Source: Microbacterium hydrocarbonoxydans | Lineage (GTDB): Bacteria > Actinomycetota > Actinomycetes > Actinomycetales > Microbacteriaceae | Length of the DNA stretch: 64,000 nt | Reading direction: 5' to 3' | Assembly: GCF_023715885.1 (NCBI RefSeq) | Contig: NZ_JAMBOY010000002.1 | Location: forward strand, 496,001-560,000 | Shown: positions 8,114-18,450 of the stretch, one piece after another | How positions within the stretch are numbered: the stretch's first letter is position 1 | How the letters are laid out: each line of letters opens with the position of its first letter | Translations under genes and position numbers: made by a program | Notes under the pieces: generated by a model | What the model was told of the DNA's origin: nothing | Databases searched by the model: none | Seen by the model: the letters and a program-made list of their open reading frames with translations, nothing else

Positions 8114-9142
8114 TCAGCGACGCGCGAGCTGGTCGTCGCCCGGATGGTCGCCCGCGGGCGCTGACGCGAAGAGGTCGAGCCCGAGCGATCGAGAGAGGTG
8201 GGCGATCGCGCGCTGCGATCGGATCGAGTTGCCCGCGCGGTCGAGCAACGGCGAGAATCCCGCGACGGCGCACTTGCCGGGCGAGACGGCGACGATCCCG
8301 CCTGCGACCCCCGACTTCGCGGGAAGACCGATCTCGAAGAGCCACTCCCCTGAGCGCTCGTACAGGCCGGTCGCGGCCACCACGGCGAGCGTGTCTCGGC
8401 AGACCTCCGCCGAGACCACGCGCTCGCGTGTGACCGGGTTCACTCCACCGTCGGCGAGGGTCGCCCCCATGACCGCGAGATCGTGAGCCGTCACCAGGAG
8501 CGCGCACTGCCGCGTGTAGACGTCGACCGCCTCGTCGGGGTCGCCGTCCAGCCGCCCGTAGCTGCGCAGCAGACGCCCCAACGCACGGTTGCGGTCGTTG
8601 TTCTCGGCCTCGGAGGCGTAGACCCGTCCGTCGAGTCGCAGCTGCCGTCCGGCGAATGCCGACAGCCCCTCCCTGAGAAGCTCCCAGCGCTCCACCGACG
8701 TCGCTCCGGGCAGCAGGGCCGTGGTCGCGATGGCTCCCGCGTTCACCATGGGGTTCATCGGGTGGCCGTCGTTGAGCTCGAGCGCCATCACGGAGTTGAA
8801 GGCGAGCCCGGTGTTGTTCACCCCGACGATCTCGCGCACCCGCTCATGACCGTGTTCCTGGATCGCGAGCGCGTAGACGAACATCTTCGAGATGGATTGG
8901 ATCGAGAAGGGATGCTGCGCGTCGCCGGCATCATGCAGGCCGCCGTCCACCTCCACCAGGGCGAGTCCGAAAAGCGACGGATCAGCGTGGGCGAGCTCGG
9001 GGATGTAGTCGGCGACAGTCCCCCCGTCGATGCCGGTGCTCTCGGCGTGCGCTTCGCGGACCAGGTCGTCGACGCTCGCCCACCCGGGAAGCGAACCCGT
9101 CGAGACGTGAGTCGGGACGTCGTGCCGTGCTGCGGACTCCAC
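8114..9142 (-). CDS. glsA: Glutaminase A
   Basis: Hydrolyses L-glutamine to glutamate and ammonia, a member of the beta-lactamase-like serine-dependent glutaminase family. The 342 residues contain the Ser-x-x-Lys catalytic pair in SIQSISKMFVYALA (about Ser83 and Lys86), the conserved ELNDGHPMNPMVNAGAIATT, and a late GVAGGIVAVSPGKCAVAGFSP block. Length is slightly above the roughly 310-residue norm because of N- and C-terminal extensions. The start is GTG at 9142, behind GAGGAGG. It may form a unit with the MFS gene 43 bp downstream. Together with AzlCD and the gcv operon it adds to an amino acid metabolism theme. Confidence 0.95.
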   Translation of the reverse strand: MESAARHDVPTHVSTGSLPGWASVDDLVREAHAESTGIDGGTVADYIPELAHADPSLFGLALVEVDGGLHDAGDAQHPFSIQSISKMFVYALAIQEHGHERVREIVGVNNTGLAFNSVMALELNDGHPMNPMVNAGAIATTALLPGATSVERWELLREGLSAFAGRQLRLDGRVYASEAENNDRNRALGRLLRSYGRLDGDPDEAVDVYTRQCALLVTAHDLAVMGATLADGGVNPVTRERVVSAEVCRDTLAVVAATGLYERSGEWLFEIGLPAKSGVAGGIVAVSPGKCAVAGFSPLLDRAGNSIRSQRAIAHLSRSLGLDLFASAPAGDHPGDDQLARR

Positions 9143-9195
9143 GCGCCCTCCTCGGATCGGCGACGCCCCAGCCGTCTTCGCCCACGGTAGCGCGA

Positions 9196-9229
9196 CGACG
9201 GCCCCCTGCCTAGAGGCGGAGGGCCGTCG
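9196..9229 (-). terminator. Hairpin after the secreted lysozyme-fold gene
   Basis: CGACGGCCC (9196-9204) pairs with GGGCCGTCG (9221-9229), extended inward by CCTGCC/GGCGG. It lies just after the stop of the minus-strand gene ending at 9248. Confidence 0.65.
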
Positions 9230-9247
9230 GATGAGCGCGGGTGCAGC

Positions 9248-10123
9248 TCAGTACCAGTTGCTGGCTTGAGAGTGTCCCCATGCGCTGCAGGGCGTGCCGT
9301 ACACCGACTCGATGTAGCCGAGACCCCAGGCGATCTGGGTGGCGGCGTTGTCCTGCCAGTCCGCGCCTGCCGAGGCCATCTTGCTACCAGGGAGCGCCTG
9401 CGGGATGCCCGTTGCGCCGCCGGACCTGTTGTAGGCCTTGTAGTTCCAGCCGGACTCCTTGGTCCAGAGCGAGTTCAGGCAGGAGAACTGGTCATCGCCC
9501 CAGCCGTACCGGCTCGCCATCATCTGCCGGGCGGTCGCCTTGGCGCCCTCCGGGGTGTTGGCCTGCGCCAGCGCGGCCGCAGCCGCAGCCGCTTGCTCCT
9601 GCTCGACCTTGCGCTGCTGCGCAGCCGCGTAGTCGTTCTGCAGTGTGGCGGTCTCGGCCGTGACGGCCTCGGTCTCGGAGGTGACGTAGGCCGTGAGGCT
9701 CGTGACCTCGCGTGATGACAGGCCGTCGCGGTCACCGAGCCGGTCGATCCAGGTGTCCAGGTCGGAGGTGTCGACTGCGGCGGGGGCGCCCGCGAGATCG
9801 AGGCCGGAGGCGGCGACCTCGGCGGTGACCGCGTCGGCGGCGGCCGCCGCGTCCTGAGCGAGCGAGATGTGTATCGCGGCGTCGTCGGCCTTCTTGGTGA
9901 GCGGCGCCGCACCGCCGGTCACGAACGAGGTGACGTCGGCGACGGCGGCGGGCGTCTCGGCGCCGGCCGCGGCGGGTGCGGAGACGATGCCGACGGTGAG
10001 GGCTGCGCCGATGACGCCCCCTGCGATGGTTCCGAAGATCCACTTCGGGCGGCGGGCGGTGACAGCGTTGCGGGCCTCCGCCACGGACGAGGCGCGCCGA
10101 AGCGCACGGGTGTTATGCAGCAT
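9248..10123 (-). CDS. Secreted or membrane-anchored transglycosylase-like (lysozyme-fold) cell wall protein
   Basis: A 291-residue protein. After about 25 basic residues a hydrophobic segment (WIFGTIAGGVIGAALTVGIV) acts as signal or anchor, then comes an Ala/Thr-rich, partly coiled-coil region of about 150 residues, and finally a compact domain starting near GWGDDQFSCLNSLWTKESGW. That C-terminal domain (with KESGWNY, GIPQALPGSKMAS and WGLGYIESVYG) matches the transglycosylase-like domain of aggregation-promoting factors; the Glu in KESGW is the likely catalytic acid. It probably cleaves or remodels peptidoglycan. I chose ATG at 10123; an upstream GTG at 10216 would add 31 residues without a better ribosome site. 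A hairpin terminator follows. Confidence 0.82.
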   Translation of the reverse strand: MLHNTRALRRASSVAEARNAVTARRPKWIFGTIAGGVIGAALTVGIVSAPAAAGAETPAAVADVTSFVTGGAAPLTKKADDAAIHISLAQDAAAAADAVTAEVAASGLDLAGAPAAVDTSDLDTWIDRLGDRDGLSSREVTSLTAYVTSETEAVTAETATLQNDYAAAQQRKVEQEQAAAAAAALAQANTPEGAKATARQMMASRYGWGDDQFSCLNSLWTKESGWNYKAYNRSGGATGIPQALPGSKMASAGADWQDNAATQIAWGLGYIESVYGTPCSAWGHSQASNWY

Positions 10124-10231
10124 GGGTTTCGACTTTCGGGTCGTCGTACGCCCCTTGGCGGAGCCCTCATCGGGAGTCGGCTCCGGGCGCAAGGTAACGA
10201 TTCTGCAACATCGCACCTGAGCGCTTCATGA

Positions 10232-10273
10232 GAGAGGGCCCTGCCCCGTCCTCGGACGGTGCAGGGCCCTCTC
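10232..10273 (-). terminator. Strong hairpin terminator of typA
   Basis: GAGAGGGCCCTGC (10232-10244) pairs with GCAGGGCCCTCTC (10261-10273), and inside it CCGTCC pairs with GGACGG, giving an almost unbroken 19-bp stem directly after the typA stop. Confidence 0.85.
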
Positions 10274-10285
10274 GAGCGATCGGGG

Positions 10286-12199
10286 TCAGGCGTTGGCATC
10301 CTGACGCTTGAGGCGCGCGGCCTCGCGGGCGCGGGTGTTGGCATCCAGGTTGACCTTGCGAATGCGCACCGCCTCCGGCGTCACCTCGACGCATTCGTCG
10401 TCGCGCGCGAACTCCAGGCTCTCCTCGAGCGTCAGCACGCGAGGCGGCGTCATCGACTCGAAGTTGTCGGCCGTGGCCGACCGCATGTTCGTGAGCTTCT
10501 TCTCCTTGGTGATGTTCACGTCCATGTCGTCGGCACGCGAGTTCTCGCCGATGACCATGCCCTCGTAGACCTCCGCCGTGGGCTGCACGAAGAACGACAT
10601 GCGCTCCTGCAGGGCGATGATCGCGAACGGCGTGACGACACCCGAGCGGTCGGCGACGATCGATCCGTTCTGACGGGTCGTGATCTGGCCGGCCCACGGC
10701 TCGTAGCCGTGCGAGATGGCGTTCGCGATGCCCGTGCCGCGCGTGGTGGTCAGGAACTCGCTGCGGAAGCCGATCAGACCGCGCGACGGGACGATGAACT
10801 CCATGCGCACCCAGCCGGTGCCGTGGTTCGTCATGTTCTCCATGCGGCCCTTGCGGTTGGCGAGCAGCTGGGTGATCGCTCCGAGGTGCTCCTCCGGAGT
10901 GTCGATCGTGAGGTGCTCGAAGGGCTCGTAGGTCTTGCCGTCGATCTTCTTCGTGACCACCTGGGGCTTGCCGACCGTGAGCTCGAAGCCCTCGCGGCGC
11001 ATGTTCTCGACGAGGATGGCGAGCGCGAGTTCCCCGCGCCCCTGCACCTCCCAGGCGTCCGGACGGCCGATGTCGACCACCTTGAGCGAGACGTTGCCGA
11101 TGAGCTCCCGGTCGAGACGGTCCTTCACCATGCGCGCGGTGAGCTTATGCCCCTTGACCTTGCCCATGAGCGGCGACGTGTTGGTGCCGATCGTCATGGA
11201 GATGGCGGGGTCGTCGACCGTGATGGCCGGCAGCGGACGCACGTCCTCGGGGTCGGCGATGGTCTCACCGATGGTGATGTTCTCGAAGCCCGCGATCGCG
11301 ACGATGTCACCGGGGCCGGCAGACTCGGCGGGGTACCGCTCGAGCGCACGGGTCTTGAGCAGCTCCGTGACGCGGGCGTTGCTCGTGGTGCCGTCCGAGC
11401 GCACCCAGGCGACCGTCTGGCCCTTCTTGAGCGTGCCGTTGAAGATGCGCAGCAGCGCGAGGCGACCGAGGAACGGGCTGGAGTCGAGGTTCGTCACCCA
11501 GGCCTGCAGAGGCGCCTCGTCGTCGTAGGACGGAGCCGGGACGTGCTCGAGGATCGCGCCGAAGAGCGGTTCGAGGTCGTCGTTGTCGGGCAGCGAGCCG
11601 TCGGCGGGACGGTTCAGCGATGCGGCGCCCGCGCGTCCGGAGGCGTAGACGACCGGCACGTCGAGCAGGGCGTCGACGTCGAGGTCGGGCACGTCGTCGA
11701 CGAGGTCGGAGGCGAGGCCGAGCAGAAGATCGTGCGCCTCCTCCTCGACCTCGGCGATGCGGGCGTCGGGACGGTCGGTCTTGTTGACCAGCAGGATGAC
11801 GGGCAGCTTGGCCTCGAGCGCCTTGCGCAGCACGAACCGGGTCTGCGGGAGCGGACCCTCGCTGGCGTCGACGAGCAGCACCACGCCGTCGACCATCGAC
11901 AGTCCACGCTCGACCTCACCGCCGAAGTCGGCGTGGCCGGGGGTGTCGATCACGTTGATCGTGATCTCCTGCCCGTCGGCGTGGGCGCCCCTGTAGGTGA
12001 TCGCCGTGTTCTTGGCGAGGATCGTGATGCCCTTCTCACGCTCCAGGTCGTTGGAGTCCATGGCGCGCTCGTCGACGTGGGCGTGTTCGCCGAACGAGCC
12101 CGTCTGGCGGAGCATCGCGTCGACGAGGGTGGTCTTCCCGTGGTCGACGTGCGCGACGATTGCGACGTTGCGGAGGTCAGAGCGGAGGGCGTGCGCCAT
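10286..12199 (-). CDS. typA: Translational GTPase TypA/BipA
   Basis: Ribosome-associated GTPase of the EF-G family, linked to 50S assembly and growth under stress or cold. The 637 residues carry the GTPase motifs AHVDHGKTT (G1), [14 protein letters not shown] (G3) and NKTDRPDAR (G4), then elongation-factor domains II, III and V and the C-terminal domain specific to TypA ([12 protein letters not shown] and the [12 protein letters not shown] block). The start is ATG at 12199; a weak TAGGAC is the only ribosome-site candidate. It is a single gene bounded downstream by a strong terminator and upstream by a divergent peptidase-like gene. Confidence 0.97.
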   Translation of the reverse strand: MAHALRSDLRNVAIVAHVDHGKTTLVDAMLRQTGSFGEHAHVDERAMDSNDLEREKGITILAKNTAITYRGAHADGQEITINVIDTPGHADFGGEVERGLSMVDGVVLLVDASEGPLPQTRFVLRKALEAKLPVILLVNKTDRPDARIAEVEEEAHDLLLGLASDLVDDVPDLDVDALLDVPVVYASGRAGAASLNRPADGSLPDNDDLEPLFGAILEHVPAPSYDDEAPLQAWVTNLDSSPFLGRLALLRIFNGTLKKGQTVAWVRSDGTTSNARVTELLKTRALERYPAESAGPGDIVAIAGFENITIGETIADPEDVRPLPAITVDDPAISMTIGTNTSPLMGKVKGHKLTARMVKDRLDRELIGNVSLKVVDIGRPDAWEVQGRGELALAILVENMRREGFELTVGKPQVVTKKIDGKTYEPFEHLTIDTPEEHLGAITQLLANRKGRMENMTNHGTGWVRMEFIVPSRGLIGFRSEFLTTTRGTGIANAISHGYEPWAGQITTRQNGSIVADRSGVVTPFAIIALQERMSFFVQPTAEVYEGMVIGENSRADDMDVNITKEKKLTNMRSATADNFESMTPPRVLTLEESLEFARDDECVEVTPEAVRIRKVNLDANTRAREAARLKRQDANA

Positions 12200-12320
12200 G
12201 CAGGAGTCCTAAAGAGTGTGGGTTTTCGCCGGGAAGCCGACGTTCCAGGTTACCGTATGCGCACGGACCGGTACCTGAGCACGGCGCGGAGGCGCGCGGA
12301 CCGTCGACTAGATTGGCGGG

Positions 12321-13412
12321 ATGGGGGAACAGCTGCGAGACGCCGACCTCGACGCCGCTCGGAATCCGCACACCCCGCCGGCTCAGCTCGCCGACATCGC
12401 GGCCCGGCGCCGCGACCTGCACCCCCTGCTCCTGGGGCATCCCGCCTGCTATCCGCAGTTGCGGGAGTGGATGCTCCAGGTCAACCCCGCTGCCGCCGCG
12501 AACTACCCGATCGCGGGCGGAGGGTACGCGGCAACCGGCAGCGCGCCGCTTCGTCCAGCGCGGCGGAGTCGGATCGGCTGCCTTCTCATCGGTTGCGGCG
12601 GCATGGTCCTCGTCGCGCTCGTCATCGTCGTCTTCGTGGTCGGCGCCGCACTCTTCTCGGGCGGAGGATCCGATTCGACACCCGACTCCGGGGCGCCCGC
12701 GCCCGGTGATCCCGCAGCCGCCTTCGAGGCGGAGCGTGCGAGGTTCTACGAGCTCGCGGCTCAGCTCGAGGGCAACCCGGTCGCCCCCCTCGTGACGCGG
12801 ACCGCGGAGTTCGAGCGGCTGGAGAAGAGCATGGCCGCGCCGGGCATCACAGCGGCCTACGCCGCGCAGCTGGCGCAGAGCGCGGAGACCTCCCGCAAGG
12901 AGCTCGAGCAGCGGATCGCGGACGCGACCGCCCGGCGCACGAACGCCTCGGGATCCGTCACCGAGGGAATCGTGGACGAGGCGGGAGCGGGGTTCATCGA
13001 TATCGCCTGGGATGCCGCGACGGCGTGCGCCCCCTCACGGAACGCGGATGAGGGTCGCTTCACGGCCGGCTGCGTCTCCGAGGACCCGCTCGCCGTGCAC
13101 CTCGCCCCGGAGGATCAGCTGCCGGGGGACATGGGGATGCGCGTGGTCGTCCTGCATGAGCTCACGCACCTCTACCAGCGTGCGGACTCCGATACCCACC
13201 CCGACGGACCCAGCGCCGCCGTCGAGCTGGTCGAGCAGGGGTACTTCCAGGGAAGCTCGGAGTCGATGGCGGACTGCTACGCCCTGACCTACCTGGACCA
13301 GTGGACGCTGACCTTCGAGGGCCGCACGATGGGCTACGGCTACGTCTGCGGCGAGGAGGAGCGGGGCCTCATCCGCCAGTGGGCCGCCGAGGTGAGCGCT
13401 CCGCTGCCGTGA
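12321..13412 (+). CDS. Membrane protein with N-terminal variant-LRR segment and zinc-peptidase-like HELTH domain
   Basis: A 363-residue protein in three parts. Residues 1-60 resemble the variant leucine-rich repeat N-domain (ARNPHTPPAQLADIAARR, then HPLLLGHPACYPQLREWML). Residues 92-116 are a single hydrophobic helix. The outside part has an Ala/Glu-rich stretch and then HELTH at residues 279-283, followed by ESMADCYALTYL near 313, which could supply the third zinc ligand as in HExxH peptidases. I infer a membrane-tethered extracytoplasmic zinc peptidase; substrate unknown. The ATG is six bases behind TAGATT (12309-12314) with no Shine-Dalgarno, so leaderless. The next gene is also a probable membrane peptidase, 31 bp on. 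Confidence 0.75.
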   Translation: MGEQLRDADLDAARNPHTPPAQLADIAARRRDLHPLLLGHPACYPQLREWMLQVNPAAAANYPIAGGGYAATGSAPLRPARRSRIGCLLIGCGGMVLVALVIVVFVVGAALFSGGGSDSTPDSGAPAPGDPAAAFEAERARFYELAAQLEGNPVAPLVTRTAEFERLEKSMAAPGITAAYAAQLAQSAETSRKELEQRIADATARRTNASGSVTEGIVDEAGAGFIDIAWDAATACAPSRNADEGRFTAGCVSEDPLAVHLAPEDQLPGDMGMRVVVLHELTHLYQRADSDTHPDGPSAAVELVEQGYFQGSSESMADCYALTYLDQWTLTFEGRTMGYGYVCGEEERGLIRQWAAEVSAPLP

Positions 13413-13443
13413 CGCTGCGGGCACGGGGACGTACGATCAGGAC

Positions 13444-14229
13444 GTGACAGCCGTCGACCTCTCCCCCGCCCCCTCGCGCTCCCGTCTGTGGTGGGAGATC
13501 GCGATCGTCCTGGCGCTCGGACTCGGCCAGTCGGCCGTCTACGCGATCGTGCAGCTGGCGTACCGACTGACGGACACGACGCCGCTCGCCGACCAGACGG
13601 CGACACTGAACCCCTCGCGCAGCGACCGCGAGGTCTTCGATCTCGTCTATCAGATCCTTTCGATCGGATTCTCGGTCGTTCCCGTGCTGCTCGCCTGCTT
13701 CCTGCTCTGGGAGTCGCGCCGCCCGCACCTCGCACTTCTCGGCTTGGACGGCCGGAAAGTCGGATCGGATGCCGGGCGCGGCATCCTGCTGGTCCTGGCG
13801 ATCGGCATCCCCGGCCTGGCGCTCTACCTCGTGGGGCGCGCCCTCGGTCTGTTCGTCGCGGTGAACCCGGCAGGGCTCGACGCGCACTGGTGGACGGTTC
13901 CCGTGCTGCTGCTGGCCGCGGCCCGCGCCTCCATTCAGGAGGAGTTCGTGGTTCTCGGGTACCTGTTCGCCCGGCTGAGGCAGCTGGGCTGGGGTCCATG
14001 GCCCATCATCCTCGCGACGTCGGTGCTGCGGGCGAGCTATCACCTCTACCAGGGCCCCGGAGCGTTCATCGGGAACCTCGCGATGGGACTGCTGTTCGGA
14101 TGGCTGTTCCAGCGCAGCGGAAGGCTCATGCCGTTCCTGGTCGCGCATTTCCTCATCGACGCGACGGTGTTCGTCGGCTATCCCTGGGCCGCGGCCACGT
14201 GGCCGGAGCTCTTCGGACTCCCCGGCTGA
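13444..14229 (+). CDS. CPBP-family intramembrane metalloprotease-like protein
   Basis: A 261-residue polytopic protein of about six to eight helices with a C-terminal CPBP (CaaX protease and bacteriocin-processing, ABI) domain. Motif 1 reads QEEFVVLGYLFARLR near residue 165, where the usual Glu-Glu-x3-Arg lacks the Arg; motif 2 has the His of SYHLYQG (about 200) and motif 3 the His and Asp of AHFLIDA (about 235). The two glutamates and two histidines expected to hold the metal are present, so activity is possible. The GTG start lies six bases behind TACGAT (13432-13437). The substrate is unknown. It converges on the PH-like gene. Confidence 0.85.
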   Translation: MTAVDLSPAPSRSRLWWEIAIVLALGLGQSAVYAIVQLAYRLTDTTPLADQTATLNPSRSDREVFDLVYQILSIGFSVVPVLLACFLLWESRRPHLALLGLDGRKVGSDAGRGILLVLAIGIPGLALYLVGRALGLFVAVNPAGLDAHWWTVPVLLLAAARASIQEEFVVLGYLFARLRQLGWGPWPIILATSVLRASYHLYQGPGAFIGNLAMGLLFGWLFQRSGRLMPFLVAHFLIDATVFVGYPWAAATWPELFGLPG

Positions 14230-14250
14230 CGACGAGGAGCGGCGCCGCCG

Positions 14251-14814
14251 TCAGTTTGCGGTGATCGCGATCGAGGCGATCGCCCATGCCACGATCACGC
14301 CGAGCGCGAGGAGCGCACGTCCATCCCATCCGCGGCGGATCGGTGCATCCGTCGGTCCGGAGGCCGTCTGCCAGCGATCGCGGATCTCTGTGAGATCGCG
14401 TAGCCCTGCTGGCGCCTTCGCCTCCGAATCATCGTCGGCGGGGCGCCGCGTCGGCCGCGCCCTGGCCGGTCCGCCGTAGCAGGTGACGTCGGTGCCGTCG
14501 TCGAGCGAGAACACGAGCTGCCAGCGCAGGTCGATGTCGCGGACGCGGTTCCAGCCGAACGACGTGCGACGGAGCATGTTCTGCACCACCGCCCCGCTCT
14601 CGTTGACGCGCACGGTGGAGACGAACGCGACCTCGTAGACGACCCAGAGGCCCAGCAGCACCCAGGGCGCGAGCAAGAGCATCTGCCCCCACCCAGCGCG
14701 GACGACGGCGTCGCCGAGGAGAAAGAGCGCGAGCAGCGAGCACAGCACGAACGTCACCGGCCCGGAGGCCGCGCGGAACGTCCGCGCGGCCTCCTGCCGT
14801 GGGTCAGCAGACAC
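14251..14814 (-). CDS. Membrane protein with bacterial PH-like domain
   Basis: A 187-residue protein: two N-terminal hydrophobic helices (about residues 18-36 and 42-64), a beta-rich central part (TVRVNESGAVVQNMLRRTSF, then a WNRVRDIDLRW segment) typical of the bacterial PH (bPH6) family, a polar linker and one C-terminal helix. The start is GTG at 14814, two bases after the stop of the double ATPase, so it is the last gene of the first peptide-importer operon. What it does for the transporter is unknown; it may simply be cotranscribed. Codon use looks like its neighbours. Confidence 0.75.
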   Translation of the reverse strand: MSADPRQEAARTFRAASGPVTFVLCSLLALFLLGDAVVRAGWGQMLLLAPWVLLGLWVVYEVAFVSTVRVNESGAVVQNMLRRTSFGWNRVRDIDLRWQLVFSLDDGTDVTCYGGPARARPTRRPADDDSEAKAPAGLRDLTEIRDRWQTASGPTDAPIRRGWDGRALLALGVIVAWAIASIAITAN

Positions 14815-14816
14815 GC

Positions 14817-16486
<1,670 letters not shown>

Positions 16487-16490
<4 letters not shown>

Positions 16491-17431
16491 CGGCGTGCCC
16501 TCGCCTTCGGGTCGAGGGCGTCTCGGATGAGCTCGCCCAGGGTCACGAACGCGAGGACCGCGAGGGTCAACGCGATCGACGGATAGATGAGCGCCATCGG
16601 AGCCACACGCAGCGAGGCCTGGGCCTTGCTGATGTCAAGACCCCACGACATGACGTCACTGCCGAGGCCCACGCCGAGGAACGACAGGGTCGCTTCCGCG
16701 ACGATCGCCGCGGCGAGGCCGAGGGTGGAGACCACCAGGAGCGGCGCGATCGCGTTCGGGATGACGTGATTCAGCAGGATGCGGAACTTCGACAGCCCCA
16801 GTGCTTCGGAGGCCATGACGAAGTCCGCCTGACGGACGCGCAGGACCTCCGCGCGGACCACCCGTGCTGTCGACGCCCATGCGAACGCGCCGATGGCGAA
16901 CGCAAGCGTCCACACGGATCGGGAGTCACGGAACACCGTCATGACGACCACGGCCGCCAGGATGTACGGGATCGCGAAGAAGATGTCCCCGACGCGCGAG
17001 AGCAGTCCGTCGAGCCATCCGCCGTAGAACCCGGCGAGGGCGCCCATGATGAGGCCGAGGATCGACGAGATGACAGTGGCGATCAGGCCCACCGCGAGCG
17101 AGGTCTGCGATCCCCACACGATCCGAGCGTAGATGTCGCAGCCCTGGAACGTGAATCCCAGAGGGTGACCGTCGGCCGGTCCGCCGTTGCTGTTCGAGAG
17201 CTGGCAGTCGGCGTTGGGCGGCGTAGAGGTGAACAGGGTCGGCCACAGCGCCATCACGAGGAAGAAGAGCGCGAGCACGACCGAGAACCAGAAGAGCGGA
17301 CGACGCCGCAGATCGGCCCACGCATCGCGCCAGAGGTTGCTCGGTTTGTCCGCGACGCGGACGGCGTCGACGGCGATCGACTCGGTCTCGACCGGGGCGA
17401 CGTAGTGATTCTGTGCAGTGGGATCAGGCAT
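16487..17431 (-). CDS. Oligopeptide-type ABC importer permease (DppC-like)
   Basis: A 314-residue inner-membrane permease with about six helices. A cytoplasmic N-terminus of about 40 residues leads to the first helix (FWFSVVLALFFLVMALWP), then the OppC-type loop, then the permease core with the EAA segment ASEALGLSKFRILLNHVIP that docks to the ATPase. I start at ATG 17431; a longer reading from 17476 adds 15 residues with no family support. The start overlaps the 3' end of the DppB-like gene by eight bases, indicating tight coupling. It works with the gene products at 17424, 14817 and 18451. Confidence 0.92.
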
Positions 17432-18350
17432 AGCGAATCCTCGGGTCGAGCAGACCGTAGAGCAGGTCGATGACAAGGTTGACCAGGACGTAGAGGATCA
17501 CGAAGACCGTCACGAACGAGACGACGGTCGGCCCCTCGCCTCGCTGGATCGCCTGGAACAGCGTGTTACCCACACCGGGAACGTTGAAGATGCCCTCGGT
17601 CACGGTCGCGCCGACCAGCAGCACGCCGAAGTTCGTGGCGGAGTTCGTGATGACCGGGATGAGGGAGTTGCGCAGCACGTGCACGGGCAGCACGCGCGAG
17701 CGCGAGAGGCCCTTGCTGTAGGCGGTGCGGACCCAGTCCTGGTTGAGCGTGTCGATCACCGAGCTGCGCATCAGACGCATGCTGACGGCGTACAGGCTGA
17801 AGCCGAGCACGATCGCCGGGAGCCAGAGTCCGCCCCAGTCGTTGTCGGCGCCGACCGTCGGTTTGAACCACCCGAGTTGGATGGCCAGGAAGTACTGGGC
17901 GAGGAAGGCCACCACGAAGATCGGGATCGCGATCGCGACGAGCGCGACGACGAGCGACACGTTGTCGAAGAGCTTGCCCTTGCGCAGCGCGGAGATCGTG
18001 CCGATGATGATCGCCAGCACGAACTCGATCGCGATCGCCATGACGGCGAGCCTGCCCGTGACGGGCAGGGTCGCGGCGAGCACAGCCGACACAGGACGAC
18101 CCGAGTAGGTCGTTCCGAGATCGCCCTGGAACACACCGGCGATGTAGTACCCGTATTGGACGATGAAGGGCTGATCGAGGTGGTACTGCGCGCGGAGCTG
18201 CTCGATGACGGCAGGGTTCGGCGTCTTGTCGCCGAAGAGCGCGAGGATGGGGTCGCCGGGCATGGCGAACACGAGGAAGTAGATGAGCAGGGTGGCCCCG
18301 AAGAAGACCGGGATCACCTGCAGAAGACGTCTCAGGATGTAACCGAGCAT
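17424..18350 (-). CDS. Oligopeptide-type ABC importer permease (DppB-like)
   Basis: A 308-residue permease of the DppB/OppB family. It opens with the family hallmark LGYILRRLLQVIPVFFGATL, followed by FAMPGDPI, and has about six membrane helices. The EAA loop YSKGLSRSRVLPVHVLRNS lies near residue 215. The gene follows the lipoprotein gene after 100 bp that contain a perfect hairpin, suggesting that the lipoprotein is made in excess over the permeases. The GTG/ATG choice is clear because the MLGYILRR start is typical. Confidence 0.94.
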   Translation of the reverse strand: MLGYILRRLLQVIPVFFGATLLIYFLVFAMPGDPILALFGDKTPNPAVIEQLRAQYHLDQPFIVQYGYYIAGVFQGDLGTTYSGRPVSAVLAATLPVTGRLAVMAIAIEFVLAIIIGTISALRKGKLFDNVSLVVALVAIAIPIFVVAFLAQYFLAIQLGWFKPTVGADNDWGGLWLPAIVLGFSLYAVSMRLMRSSVIDTLNQDWVRTAYSKGLSRSRVLPVHVLRNSLIPVITNSATNFGVLLVGATVTEGIFNVPGVGNTLFQAIQRGEGPTVVSFVTVFVILYVLVNLVIDLLYGLLDPRIRYA

Positions 18351-18394
18351 CCGCTGTCCCTTCTGGAGGGCGAGGAAAGCGAGGCGAACACAAG

Positions 18395-18434
18395 CCTGTG
18401 AGGCGGTGACGAAGAATCGTCACCGCCTCACAGG
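18395..18434 (-). terminator. Perfect intercistronic hairpin between lipoprotein and permease genes
   Basis: CCTGTGAGGCGGTGACGA (18395-18412) pairs perfectly with TCGTCACCGCCTCACAGG (18417-18434) around an AGAA loop, an 18-bp stem. No T-run follows, so partial termination or 3'-end protection of the lipoprotein mRNA are both possible. Confidence 0.8.
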
Positions 18435-18450
18435 TGAAGTGCCGTCAGAC

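Noticed and set aside
10124..10231. Cyclic di-AMP (ydaO) riboswitch before the lysozyme-fold gene
   Set aside because: Such riboswitches precede cell wall hydrolases in actinobacteria, but I could not find the conserved core segments in this leader.
10259..12709. Very long open frame on the plus strand opposite typA
   Set aside because: It is antisense to a clear TypA gene and its translation is an Arg/Val/Asp-rich shadow typical of high-GC DNA.
18395..18434. Attenuator with leader peptide
   Set aside because: The hairpin lies inside the operon after the first gene and has no T-run, so classical attenuation is not supported.
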